NCBI GenBank assembly: GCA_018697195.1 | Contig: CM031858.1 | Location: forward strand, 81,537,133 to 81,601,132 | Reading direction: 5' to 3' | Source: Certhia americana | Lineage: Eukaryota > Chordata > Aves > Passeriformes > Certhiidae | Length of the DNA stretch: 64,000 nucleotides | Part shown: positions 1-12,700 of the stretch, in pieces | How positions within the stretch are numbered: position 1 is the stretch's first letter | Layout of the letters: each line of letters starts with the position of its first letter | The notes under the pieces: generated by a model | The model's database searches: none | Told to the model about the DNA's origin: nothing | The model's input: only the letters and a program-made list of their open reading frames with translations | Made by a program: the position numbers and the translations under genes

Positions 1-1581
1 TCTACACTTGCAAACTGATGTAGATTCACATGTCCCTTATTCTCTAACCATTCTTCCACAGGTGATGTGAAAGATGGCACTTGATTTGACCCTCAAATGT
101 AGGTGGTTTCATATATATGCTGGTAACCAGGCATGTTGCTGTCCTATGCTAGACTGGGAAATCACGATGAACTTTCTTTTGTAAATGGAACTGTACAAAA
201 CAATGTAGTTGCTACAGGCTTCACACCTGCTAGATGTGACTATGACCAGAGCGTGGCTGGATAAATAAATTCACTGTGTATAGAGCATATTCCAGATGCC
301 TTTATCCTTCTAAAAGTACAGTTTGTACATTTGATGTTTCTGGAATAAAGCTTGGAGAAAGAAAGGGTAAACAATAGTAACAAAGCATAGGAGGATACTG
401 GGAGAGACATGGATTCAGAATAGTTTGCTTTAAGGCTTCTGGGGAGGAACTGTGATTGTTCTCAAACGTTAACATAATCAAGAAAAAGTCATTACTTGCT
501 ACCAGCTTTGTCTCATCTCTCCCAACTTACACTACTAGGGTTAAAAATTGGTAATGCTGAAGGACTTCTCAATAGCAGTTATCATTTCTATATTAAAGGT
601 ATACATATTCAAAACTAGTGTATTCAAAACATAACTCACCTTGATTTCAAAGCATGCTTAGGTGCCCTTGAAATCTTCACTACCACATTCATTATGAAAA
701 ATGGGGCCATGACACAATGGAAAGCGGAGTTTTCTTTGTGGGATTTTATTTTCCTTGCTGTGCATTATTTCTTTTATATCTCATAATTTTTTAAGTGTCT
801 AGGTTTATGCTGTGTGTGTTATGAAAGAAAACACTAGCTCTGTGAGGTTATTTGCACTTTAATAGGAAAGACCTACAAGAGGATCTAGGTAAGCCAGGGA
901 TGTTGGTGTTCATCACTGCAAACTGAAAAACTCTGCTTGTGGTAAAGTAATCCCAGAGCTATCTCAGGTAACTGCCTCTGAGGTTCTGCTGATGGGAGCA
1001 ATCAGTTTCTCATAGCCAGAAGTGCCTCCCTGCCTTGGTTGGACTGGAACACTGAACGGAGCCGTGTCTATCCTGGTGTAATCTCTGAGCTTGCCAATTG
1101 CTCAGACAGGCTCTGTCCTTGTTTGTGTCAGTGCCTAACCCCCACCTCAGAAGTTACTGGTAGCAGGAGCTTTCCAGTAAGTACCTGGTTACAGCACCTA
1201 ACCAGGAAAGAAGGGCCATGGGCTCTGCTTTTTTCTTTATCCTGAGGGCACTTTTCCACCATCAGGGCTTGCCCTGGATGTTAGGCTGCCACCTGAACTG
1301 CATGCAAGAATTTCCCACTTCTGACGAGCTGGGCCACTGGAGAAGGAAGAAATTAAAATATTCCTCTGACTGTACCAGAAGGCATGGGGGGACATAGTGC
1401 AGTATTTCAGGTAGTTGCTTGAACAATGTGGATCTTTGGACTCCAGCCACCGTTCACAAGACCCTCAGTTTCTATCTCTGGACTCTTCATGTATTTTGTT
1501 TTAAAATAGTCACTGGATAAAACCCTTTCAAAGTTCTTTGAACACTTGCCTTTCCTGCAAGCGCGAAAAAGAAATTTGTAA

Positions 1582-1629
1582 ATATATGTAAAAATAATAA
1601 GGGTTATATATGTAAAAATAATAAGGGTT
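1582..1629. repeat. Perfect 24-bp tandem duplication
   Basis: Two adjacent identical 24-base copies (1582-1605 and 1606-1629), beginning ATATATGTAAAAAT and ending AAGGGTT. The identity suggests a recent slippage or duplication event. No function is apparent. Confidence 0.95.
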
Positions 1630-2264
1630 ATTCTCTGTAATGACCAGTACTTAAATAATATGTGAAGTATATAGTCTCACTGTCAAAACCAAAGTTTACT
1701 GCAAAGAAATATGTTTCTAATTGATTTTCTTTTTTATTAATCCTTAACGAGCTCTTACGTTGTAGTGTGTGGTGCTTACAATAAATAGTGGAGCCATATT
1801 TCTTTTGATACAAAGTCTACAGTTCTCAGTTTGCTCTGTGTGTGTCCTGGTTCAGCAATGGATACACAGACTAATGCCAGTTAGAGAGAGTGATGGCAGA
1901 AACACACGGAAAATCTGCTGTCTCGATGCACGTATTTCTAGCGATGGCTAGGGCAATAAAGTAGTGCCAGGGCTCCATGAAATTAAGATAAATGCATGCC
2001 TTTGCTTATGATCTCAGGAAAACTGGAGTTTATCTTCATTCTGGCCTCAGCCTTTCCAGTTGTTTGCCACCTAGATGTAAGACCACAGGACTGTGTCTGA
2101 TACTGCATATACTTACGTGTTTGTGTAAGAACATGTTATGCATATATAAAGATGTGCTAGATCTAGTCTAGGCTATGACTCATTATCTGGAATATTTATT
2201 TAGCTTTTCCAGAGAAAATGAGTGTAGTTCAAACACACAAAATGAAGCTTTTAAAGGTTTGGGG

Positions 2265-2303
2265 TTTTTTTTTTGTTTTTTTTTGTTTTTTTTTTTTTTT
2301 TTT
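2265..2303. repeat. T-rich low-complexity tract
   Basis: About 39 bases of T interrupted by only two G. It could be the reverse-strand tail of an old retroposed sequence, but no body of such an element is recognisable beside it. It is simple low-complexity sequence and probably length-variable. Confidence 0.9.
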
Positions 2304-3635
2304 GCTTGTAATAACAGGGGCTTGGACATTTGTTGGTTGAATAGCTCTAAAAAGCAGAATGAAAGGTGAAGTTACAGTGAAAAGGTCTGAGACATCAAAA
2401 GGCACTTCTAAACAATAGAGGATACTGTAAAAGGGAAAATTCTATTACGTTCAGAAAGATCAGGCACCTTTGAGAGAAAGAAAAAGTGAATACTCTGGAA
2501 GACAACGAACTAAAAATATTAGAAGAAAATTAAAGGGAAAGTTATATGTATTAAAGGCAGCAAAGAAAATACTTATTGAACATCTTTTAATTTTTTTCCC
2601 TTTAACACTGTTTAGGCAAATAAAAGGAGTTCAGACACCAAAGCTGAGGTAAGTTTCACACTATTCTTTTTGAAAAAAGAGATGGGAATGAAGATGAGTT
2701 TGAAGATAATCAGGACACTGAGAGAGGCAAACATGGAAGAGAACACACATAACATGGAATAATAATAAAAGGGTTGGATTTTCTTTTTTCTTTGGTATTT
2801 GAGAAGAGTATTTAGGGTTTTTAAGTAGTCTGTATAACTAGCAGTGAGAGCAGTAGTGAGCCTCGGTAACTGAGCTTCTCCATTTCTTGTTTTGAAAGGA
2901 TCTTAGAAGCAATCCAGTTCCCTGACTTGTTACTTCAGTACATTATAAATTTCTACATAAAAATACGTGCAAGGTCTTCAGAAGACTGCTTGCTCATCAA
3001 ATGGGGACTAAAAAGAGGGCCGTTCATAGTTCAGGTTATGGTATCAAAGAGAGACTGCACATATCAGCTCTCCCTGATAGAGCAGTGGTTTTGTGGTCCT
3101 CTGTGTTCTGTGTTGCCTTGTTACAGAAAGTTGAAGCATAGGGACTGGAGATGCTTTTCAGAAGATTCTCATGAAAATAGAAACAGTGAAAAGCTGAACT
3201 GGCACCATTCACTGTTTGAAGTCTTCCTGTCAGGCTATTCTTTAGTGAATGCCTAATTTCAAGTATGCTTAGAACTTAGGTATAGCATAGAAAATTTAGA
3301 CAATAAAGCAAGAAATTCCCGGGAAAGCAGACTCATCAGAGGAGAGCAAGGAGAAGAAAGCTGTTACATGCTTCTTTAGGGAGTTGTTGAAACTGAAGGA
3401 TAAATGCAAAATATAGTGTAGCCTTTGATAATTATTCATCAAAACACACAAGAAAACAACAAGACTTTATTCTTTGACTTTTTCTTCCTTTAAAAATGAA
3501 TTTTCATTTATTTTAAAAGTTTGGGGTTTTTTACTGAGGTTCATCTAAGAGAACTGGAGACAGTGCTTATTACATTAAATGGGACTATCTGGCTCTATAT
3601 AAAGTTGGTTTGTGTTTTGTTTTCTTTTGTGGGGA

Positions 3636-3784
3636 TTGCCATGTACTGGAACAGGTTGTGCAGAGGGGCCCTGGAGGTTTTGAAAACCCTGAGATACTTA
3701 TGTGAATTCAATGTTACCTTTGATTTGTGGAGGAAGCTAGACCTCCTGAGGTTTCTTCCAACCTCAATTATTCTATGAGTCTGT
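3636..3784 (+). mobile_element. CR1 LINE 3' end, 5'-truncated
   Basis: The string TACTGGAACAGGTTGTGCAG is followed by a GGAGGTTTTGAAAACCCTG block. The piece then ends in CTCCTGAGGTTTCTTCCAAC and ATTATTCTATGAGTCTG. This is the standard order of the avian CR1 3' untranslated end, with the degenerate ATTCTATGA terminal repeat on the plus strand. Only about 150 bases remain, as is typical for CR1 copies, which are usually severely 5'-truncated. Substitutions and a short internal gap against the remembered consensus indicate an old copy. There is no coding potential. Confidence 0.85.
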
Positions 3785-6700
3785 TTATTATATCTCTGCT
3801 CTCTTTATCTTGCAGGGAAAAAGAAGAATGTGCGACCTCGTGGTTGCATCCACACTGTATCTTGCACATGGAACTTTACATGCTTTCAAAACGAAACAAA
3901 CACAAAAGTGGCATTCCTTTTTCCATAAGTTATGATTATCCTTGGTTCTCGTATGTGAAATAAATGCAGAATTAGAGAGTATTTATTGCTTAGGTTTGAT
4001 TTAGCCTGATCCTTAACCCACTTCAGACCTCAGTGGTATTTCTTTGGAAAGCTTCTTTGTAAAGGTCTGTTATAGCAGCCTAGCAAAATGAAAAGATAAC
4101 AGTTATGGAACACTTTAAGAGCACATTTGTGGCAGTGTTGGTTACACATGTGACTGACAATGCCACTGCTGGTGAGAGTTGTTTCATCTGCCCACTTACT
4201 CTGCTTGCATGACAAATCAATGTTATGCAGTAGAACAGAACCTGGCAGGCAAAAATGCAATTGAAAAGGTGTTAAAGGGTGATAATAAGGTAGATTTTCT
4301 TACCAGAGCCATATGATTATGTAGAACATCCCATATATATATAGTGACCCTGATTTAAGAGGATATTCTGGTAGTGTATATCCTTGATAAGCATGGCCTG
4401 ATAGCATGATTATGGAGCAACAAGCAGAAGAAAATATTAAAATTTCTGGAAACAACCCCAAAACCCTTAGAAAAGAGATTAATGGAAAATATTGTATGTG
4501 TTCCTCGCTGTGTCATTTATAAGGATTTAGTCTGGATACGGAGTCAGAGACTGTCACATGTGAAATATCTCAGCTGGTAAAACCCAAAGCTGATCTTTCT
4601 AAAGAGCTGAGTAATTCACTAAGTGCTTTTCATTTCAGATTGTGGGTTAGTGAAATCACACAGCCTCTGGCATTAGTTCCCAGTGCATAAAAATCTTCTG
4701 TTCTCTATGGCACATTAACATATATGAACAACTGGGCTGAGAAAGAGGGTTCAGTGTAGGGTTTTGCAAATTTCATTTGCTGCAAATACAGCACCTAGGT
4801 CCTTTTACTGAACAAACGCTTTGTACCAGGAGTCCTGCATAAGTGCATGATGGGTTTTGTCAAGGACTCATCCAGAAATACCCCAATATTTTTCCTGGGA
4901 CAGTTTCAAAAGTTTTTCCTCCCTCTTTTCATCAGTACTCTGAAAAAGTGTCGCCACAGTTTGAAGTTTTTCTTTTGTTGAATTACCTTTCTCTCACCTT
5001 TATTTCTCTCAATAAAGCCACCACTTTGTATTTACTGTTATTAGTGAAATCATTGCTGAATTTTTCAGTTGAAACCAAGAGGATATTTTACCAAAAATCC
5101 CAATTTTCTGGTAGAATATCTTTTGTTGAAAAATAATTGAGCAACTTTAGTTTTTATGTCTTTCTTTAAAGCATCCAGTATTGACTAGCTACTTGTGCAT
5201 GCATCATGCTTGTATCTGTAGAAAAATAACTATAGCAAAAAACTGAGTTCTTCATAAAGGAAAAGTTGTCTGTATACCAGATAAATTTCAAATGAAAATT
5301 TTTAAATTTTTTGAAAATAAATTTGATTATGGCTCAGAGGCAGAAAGCAAGAATGTCAGGCTCAAACAACAGTTGTCCTATCAAGGAAGGGGGTAAGTCA
5401 CCCTCAGTCTTACTAAAACTACAGTTATTTTTTCTTTCCTTGGTCAAATATTGCTAGTAAATCCAGGACCACTGTACATCTGTGAAAAACTACATCTGCT
5501 GTGTAGAAGATCTTTTACCAGTGGTGCTTTCTGATTTGATAAGGCTGAAATTACTTTGAGATGAGAGAGTAGAGGGAACGATTATCAAGAAGGAAATCTG
5601 CACACAGTTCAGCATTTTTCATCATACTTTTTTTTTCACTCTTCTAGGAAATACAGTTGAAGCAACAGATAGTGATCTAGCTTTTGACACAACTTCTAGT
5701 TTGCTGCTAGACTGAATGTTGTGGGTTTCTTAATACATAGTGGTGTTTGTATTTGCACAATAACGTTCAGTTTCGTTTGGCAAAAGGTAGCACTTCAACT
5801 AGACTGAACTTTGGGAAGTGTGAAAATGTAAAGCCTGAGGGGCCTTTTGCATGTTTATGTTCCTTTTGCAAACATGCACAATGCCAGCTGTGCAAAATGT
5901 CCCTTCTGCCTGAGGTTGGACAGGAAACTGCACCCTGTCTTCCTACGCTTGGCTATGCTAATCCATGTTTGTGATTGCCAAGTGTGATTACTGCAACATG
6001 TTGCTGTGAAAAATCAAACTTCTAGCCAAGTCAATAGATCTAAAGGGAGAAATGGAAGTTTACAGAGAGGTGCTGGTCTTATTGAAATACTAACTAGGAG
6101 TGCTAGGTCAAGTGTTGACAAGAGACATGTCTATCCCACAGCAACCTCCTGGCTTCTGCATTAGCAGTCTTTCACAAATCTTAAAAACTCATTAAAATCA
6201 AAATCAAACCAAAAAACTTGCATTCTGTTAAATAGATTTGCTATATCACAAATTAGCAGAGAATTCATAGGTGTTTGCATGCTCTGTAATACCCAGCAAG
6301 GAAGTGTGGCCTTCTCTGCAGCTGCTTTGCAGTTCTGTTACTCATGGAAGCCTGTAAATAGTCTTTCTACACTGATAAAGTTGACTGGAACTCGCTAAAG
6401 CTAAGCCTTGCTTCTTGGTTGGTGGTCTCAGCAGCTGGACAATATAGGTGAAACCAGAGGTACTAATATATTTTTACTCCCTTACATTTCATGCATGACG
6501 TGTGTTCTTTTTGACTCACCCTGACAGACTGTTGCAGTCCCCAGCCTTTCTTGTGTTTCATGACAGGCAAGAGTAAGCCACATCTTTTTCATAGCACTGC
6601 CTTTAGAGCCATGACTTGCTATGTGCAATCTTTTTTAGCTATCTGAAGTTTTCTTTAATAACAGAATGATAAATATCCTGGACTGTCTTGTTAGTGTTGG

Positions 6701-9700
6701 TGAATATCTTAATTATTTTTACATATGTCTGTTACAGAATCTTCTTTCTCTAAAAAATTTTGAGTGAAAGGACATGCAAATAATCTTCCCAGTGTTAAAT
6801 AAAATGCCATGAAAGAACACTGACAAACAGTTGAAATGTTCTCTTGACCATCTGAAATTTTGCATGTCACCATTGTATTTCTGACCTTTGCTCTTCTTTT
6901 TCTTTTATGTTCTGTGAATGATTCATATTTTTCTTGTTGCTGCCAAAACCTCAGTTCTCAGTGCCAGCTCCTAAGCTATCATCCAGTTTCAACTTACTTT
7001 TGCTCATATATAAAATAAGCTTGAACTATTGAATATCCCTGTTTAATTTCTCACCCTAGGAAGTGGCTTAAAAATAGCTAACAGGTCTCATGCAGCTATA
7101 AGGAAGCAGGTTGGAACACTGAGATTGTAGTCAGTTTAAATTGCTACTTTTTCATATTTTAACCTCTATTTACTCTCTGCTTTTCTTTGACTCCTATTTT
7201 CTCTAGAATAGTTTAATTTTTTAATACTTTTTAAGTGTTCACTATCCTTCACAATCAGCTATCAAAAGGAGCATGCATAGACACTGACAAGATATATTTT
7301 TTTGTGACACGTGATATAAAATATGCTGTCCACTTTTTAATATCCTATTTTTGTAAAGGTAGTGTCTCAGGAACAACTGGTGTAAAATGGCCCTGGTTGG
7401 CTGAGAACCAGGATTGTATTGTGTAATAATTAGGCAGTCATTTCTCCTGGAAGTTATTAATTTTTGCCTGTGCATATAGAAACATAAGGGTTTTTCACAT
7501 AAGGTGTCTTTCACTTGAAATATCTTAGAATATAAAAGAAAATAGAAGAGCAGATACTCAAACCCAAGTATGACAATCAAGTATGAAGAAGTTTATTGGG
7601 TTGAAACATGAAAATGCAGTACATTTTCTGTTTGATTCCTGTCCAGCAATTTTTTTGTTTTCTTTGGTAGACAACGTGAAAGATAATCACTTTGTCTTTC
7701 TGCTTAGTAAAATTAAGGAGTAATACCTATCGAAGAATTGCTACAGAAGTATGTCTCAAGAAATGTTTATTTCCACTAGAACTGCAAAATAAACTGAATC
7801 CCAGTGTTACTCTCTTTTGTCTATGACCTGTCCTTCAAATACTGTCCATTTTGTCTTTTTTTTTTTCCTCCTGTGAATACTCATGGCAGATGGCTGGAAA
7901 TGTGTACTTGTTTAATCAAAGTAATACAAATAGCTACTATCACACCTTGTGCCATGTCTATAGTTTACATGTGCACACAATTCCCATGTGTTATGTGATT
8001 GATGTCTGGGGTATGGTACTTTAAGAAGTTAAACACAGAAGGAAGACAGAATAGGAACAATAAGACGTGAATTATTTACAGTTTTTTCTCACTTAGGGTT
8101 TGTTTGGGGTTTTTTTTTTCTAGTCTAATAAAACCACTGTTTAACTCCTTTGTCATATTTCTTCTTAAAAAAAGTTTGAGTTTTAAATGTTCTAGTTATC
8201 TTGCCTTGAAATGAGCCAGAAGATCTCTTATTTTTCATATTCAAACAAAACCATGAAAAATGAGTACAAATTCTAAAGCTGTATGTGAATGTCAGTGCTA
8301 CAGAATGCCAGAAGTCTGTTGGCAATTTGTGTGAAAATGTCCCAGCTGTGAGCTTGCTGGCTCAGGTGCTTCCAGCTGTGCTGCTGCTGCTGTGGCATGA
8401 AGTACAGTGCAAGCTGCAAGCTCTCCAAATCTGTGTAAATACTTAACTCAAAGGTGCATCGTGCCTTGGTGCTGTGTCTGCATGGCTACCACCCAATGCA
8501 GACAGTGCAGAGCTGGTTTTCCAGTTACTACATTAGTTGTAGTCATACTTTTTATTACTGTGTAGACGTATTACTTTAAGGCTTTGTGCCCTACGTGTAG
8601 TCAGAACAAGCTAAAACAGGGAACATCAATTATTGTTCATTATATCTTGTTGGTTTGGGTTTGCTTTTACTTGTGTTTTAGACATCTAATTCCATATAAA
8701 ATCTGATGCTGTGGCAGGTTCTCTCTGTTTTACAAGGTTAAAGTAAAAAATAGTCATAATGAGATAACTGAAATGAGATTCTTCGAGCATGAAAAAAAAA
8801 AAGGAAAAAAATGTGTTTATTAAGATCCCCTTATTTCTCCGAAATTGAGGTGCCTTGGTACCATTTTCCTACTATTCTCTCCCCACCTGTGGTGAAGGAT
8901 CAGATCATCACTGTGGGAAAGGATGAACTATTCCTGTAACATACTTTTTTTCCCCCTACCTTTGATCACTTAGTTCTTTCTCAATACCTGTTATTAAAAT
9001 GAAAATCTAGGAAAGATTGAGATGATTCAGTTACTGTGCATTCCTGCTAAACCTTACTTGGTGGAGATGACTGTCTTTTACTGGGTTCTATGAAGCACTG
9101 GTTTTCAAATAGTACTGATAAAATGACCAATTTCTATTTTGTTAAAACCTTTGCTGTCTTTAGACCTGCTTAATAGTATTTTGTTTTTGTTTTTTTTCTC
9201 TTTGGCCTTCAGTATAGAGATTGCTGGGAATGCACGTAAAAGGAAAGACCCATTTTATTTCTGTCTATCCTGCATCTTCCTTTAAGGAAGGAAAACATGT
9301 TCATCTCAGTTGCTATGCTTTTGTTTTTGTTACCTCTGATAAAGTCCAGTAAGCAAGCTGTGCTTATTCATTTTCTGCAGAAGAAATAAATTTTCTTGAT
9401 TGATCCCTTTATATGGCTGTGAGGTACAAAAGAAAGTATTTCAGTTACCATCTACCTAACCATTGCATTTTAGATTTGGAGTGTTCATTACATTTGGAAA
9501 TATATTATTCACTAGCTCATCTTAAATAACACTGCAGATGCTATGTTACCACTCTTTTTTAGAATTTTCATGGTTCTGATGGTGCTTTTTCTCCACGCTT
9601 ATGTTCTCAGTGGCCAGCCTTTCTGTGATGTTCCTTCCCATGTCATCTTTCATGTTCATTTTCTAGTTCCGTGTAGTTATTGCTAACTACTTTCTGTAGA

Positions 9701-12700
9701 CTTTGTATGGGATTTAGTGGGATCTTGTAAAAAAAGAAATACTCTAGATGTGCTAAAGTTACGGAATATTTCTGTAGCAGCACAAAGTAAGATGCAATGT
9801 GTATGAGGTAGCTTATGCTAATGATTTATCATGCTCTTGCTCTCTTTAGTTTGTTTTTTCTGTCTCCCTTGGTGCTCTCTGGTGCCTTTTGTTATGGCTT
9901 ACTAAAATTTAGGTCCTATAGGTGCTTTGTTACTAACAGGTCCCTAATATAGTCTACTTTTGATTTTATACAATTTTTTTCATTACATGTATTTCAAGCT
10001 GTTTCTCCCTAGCTTTTTATAATGCCTTTCTGTGAACTTTCTTTGTGTCCTCCACTGTTTCAATTTTTAGTAAAACAGTTGTTGATTATCATTACATAAT
10101 TGTTAAGAGAATATATTTTCCTTTAATCCAGCACAGACCTTTCTCTTGACTAAGAGAAGGCTGTTCCCCTGAAAAATCTTTTGCAGTGAGAAGACTCCAG
10201 CTGCCCCTTTTCTAATTCTGGAATTGAGATAGTGAATTGAGTAAGTGTCTTCACCCATGAATTGGAGACCTCATTTCAGAGCAAACTGTTTATGTCAGGT
10301 CAGAAGATGTTTACCAGGAGTGTCTGTGTGTCTACTTTTCTGCATAGTTGAAACAGAGACTGCAGTGCCCCTAAGAACTGACCCCAGGAAAATTTTAGTA
10401 GAAAGAAAAAAATCAAACTAAAATTAATGCATGCGATTAGATGCGATATTTAGACAGTAAATAAATGTACTCAATGATTCCTCTTTGCACAACCTTAGTC
10501 TGGCAGCAGAAGAAAGGAACAAATGAAGGAGGAAGCAGTACCTCACACACACCAGGCTCTGGAGGTAGCTGGACATGACACTAAGAGGCAATTTCATATG
10601 AAGCTGCTCCCCATGCCAGCTATTTATTTTGCTTTCCTCAGTGTGTTCCTCTGTGCTCATCAGTCTGAGCAAATTTAAAATCAAGATTCCTGGTTCAGAA
10701 TTGTTGAGGAGCACACCAGGGATTGATGCCAGCAGAAAGCACAAACATGGAGCAGAATACAGTCGAAGGGCAGTAATGTCTGCGTGGATACTCCTGAAGC
10801 CAAGAGTCTCCCCACTGGAGACTGAGGACACAACAGCCTCAATTCAGGGAAAGAAAGGGAAGGGAAGTGACAAAGTTGAGGTTGAAAGAGCAGTATATCT
10901 TTGCTGCTAAAGGTTTATGGGAATAATTAAGACTTTTCAGTGCCAGGACTTGGTTTTGAAAACAGCCTTAATGAAGCTGCTTAATGACAAGAAATGAGGA
11001 GCTGTATCTAAATACAAATAGAAATGACATGAAAATAGCAACTGAAGTCTCATAACTCATGTAGCTGGAATCTCTTCCGTCAAAGAGATTTCCTTGGCAT
11101 GACAATGGAGCTCTTACTAACATGCCTACCCAGTCTGAACATCTGAATTCTGCTGAATTAATATTGATGCACACCAGGATAATGACATGAGAGGGACACC
11201 TGCCTGAGGCTTCTCCAGAGCAACCTTTGTTGTGCTCAGGGAGTATTACATCCATGAGTGTTTGTCAGGTGGAGGATTTGGAGGAGGAGCCATTTTTATC
11301 TTGAAACTACTGGATCTTCTCTTGGCATCTCTGGGGCTCTTTGATTTTTCTTCGTCATTTACAACAAGATGAATGTGATGACAAATGATATCTCCCTGAA
11401 TTTTTTCTGTTGTGATCACTCTACTAGCCATCAGTCACTGTTGTTTGCCCTCTGTTCATCAGGTTTCCATTTGACTATCCACATTATTAATTCCTATCTG
11501 AATGGCTTTTGGTCAGCTCGTTTTTTCTTTCTGCACTGATACCTTCCATCCTGTGTTGAAAAATGGCACTGATGCTGTCATGAGACATTTTCTTTCTGCA
11601 GACTTTGGTCCATCCTCTTCGAAAAAATTAAAATGTTGGCTCATTATAAGTCCCCAGTGACCTTCTCTGGGCTCCTCAAATATCCTGTCTTTTTGTACAA
11701 AAATTATACAGAATAAAACCCCTCCTTACACAATTTATTCTTATGTTTTTTCTTACAATGTTCAGATGGAAAGACTATTCAGGATATGGTAGGTCACTCT
11801 CTTAAAGACTTTTTAGTCTTCCACATAATTCAACTCCACCAGTTTATTGCCATCCTCCTGGGTTATTTTCTCCATCACAATTATGTGCTTCCTATTTTCT
11901 TCCTTCAAACTGACAGAAAGTTTTCCAAGTCTCTGAAATTGAAAACGAGACCAATATTTCCAATTCAATTCTGCCTGTCTTTTAAAAAATATCTCTGTAA
12001 GTGATTCCATCACAACGAACAAATGGAATTTCTTGTAAACAGGGGCACAGGGTCACAGTACATGCATGTCTTTGTCATATGTGGTCTGATTTTTAAACTA
12101 CAGTGAATCATACTAATCATCTTCATAGAAACTTGGTTCACTGTTTTCAGTCATTAATTCTGACAGCCTGCTCTAGCAAGTTGGATTTTAAAAGTCAAAT
12201 CTCTCAATTGTTTTGCGGGGTTTTTTTTGACTATGTTTAGTAGCCTATATTTAGAGAAGATTTTCAGCAACCTTTTTGGCAGCCAAGGAAATGAGACTGG
12301 AGAGAGAGACTCTGAAGAGCAGCATGGAGCTGTCACTGGGAGGAGGTGATTTGGTCTTCTGATCTGTGGTTACTCTTCAGGGGAGCTCTGTGTGTTGTTC
12401 TGAGCATCTGTTTCAGCATTGATTTCTATTGAGTGTTTCTTCTCTAACCTGTTATTACTTCTCCATTAAGCATTCTAACAAAGCTCCCAGTCATACAGTG
12501 AACACAAAGTTGAATCCTAAATTAAAGAATTAAATTATTAAATTCTGTTTGATGTTGTTTAGGATATTGTCTTGAAAGCTTTGGTTGAAAGATCTTTTTC
12601 CTGTCCAGGAATATATATTGCACCTCTCACTGTTATCTCCAGAGTAACATAATTATCTATTTAATACTTATGTAAGAAAAATGGCTCTTCAGACAGTTGG

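Larger units (their letters stand above)
1..3635. other. AT-rich stretch without recognisable gene
   Basis: No open frame here resembles a known protein, and none is longer than chance allows. A good 5' splice-site-like string (CCA|GTAAGTAC, plus strand, cut before 1177) lies in a slightly GC-richer patch at 1030-1460, but no acceptor or coding frame supports an exon. The stretch also holds a short tandem duplication near 1.6 kb and a T-rich tract near 2.28 kb, listed separately. It is intergenic or intronic; the sequence alone does not decide which. Confidence 0.6.

Noticed and set aside
1150..1190. Consensus-like 5' splice site CCA|GTAAGTAC in a GC-richer patch
   Set aside because: No convincing acceptor, coding frame or conserved protein upstream. 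Single donor-like strings are frequent by chance.
10424..10831. 135-codon minus-strand frame with hydrophobic segments
   Set aside because: Within chance length; hydrophobic runs follow from T-rich codons. No signal-peptide or domain pattern that I trust.
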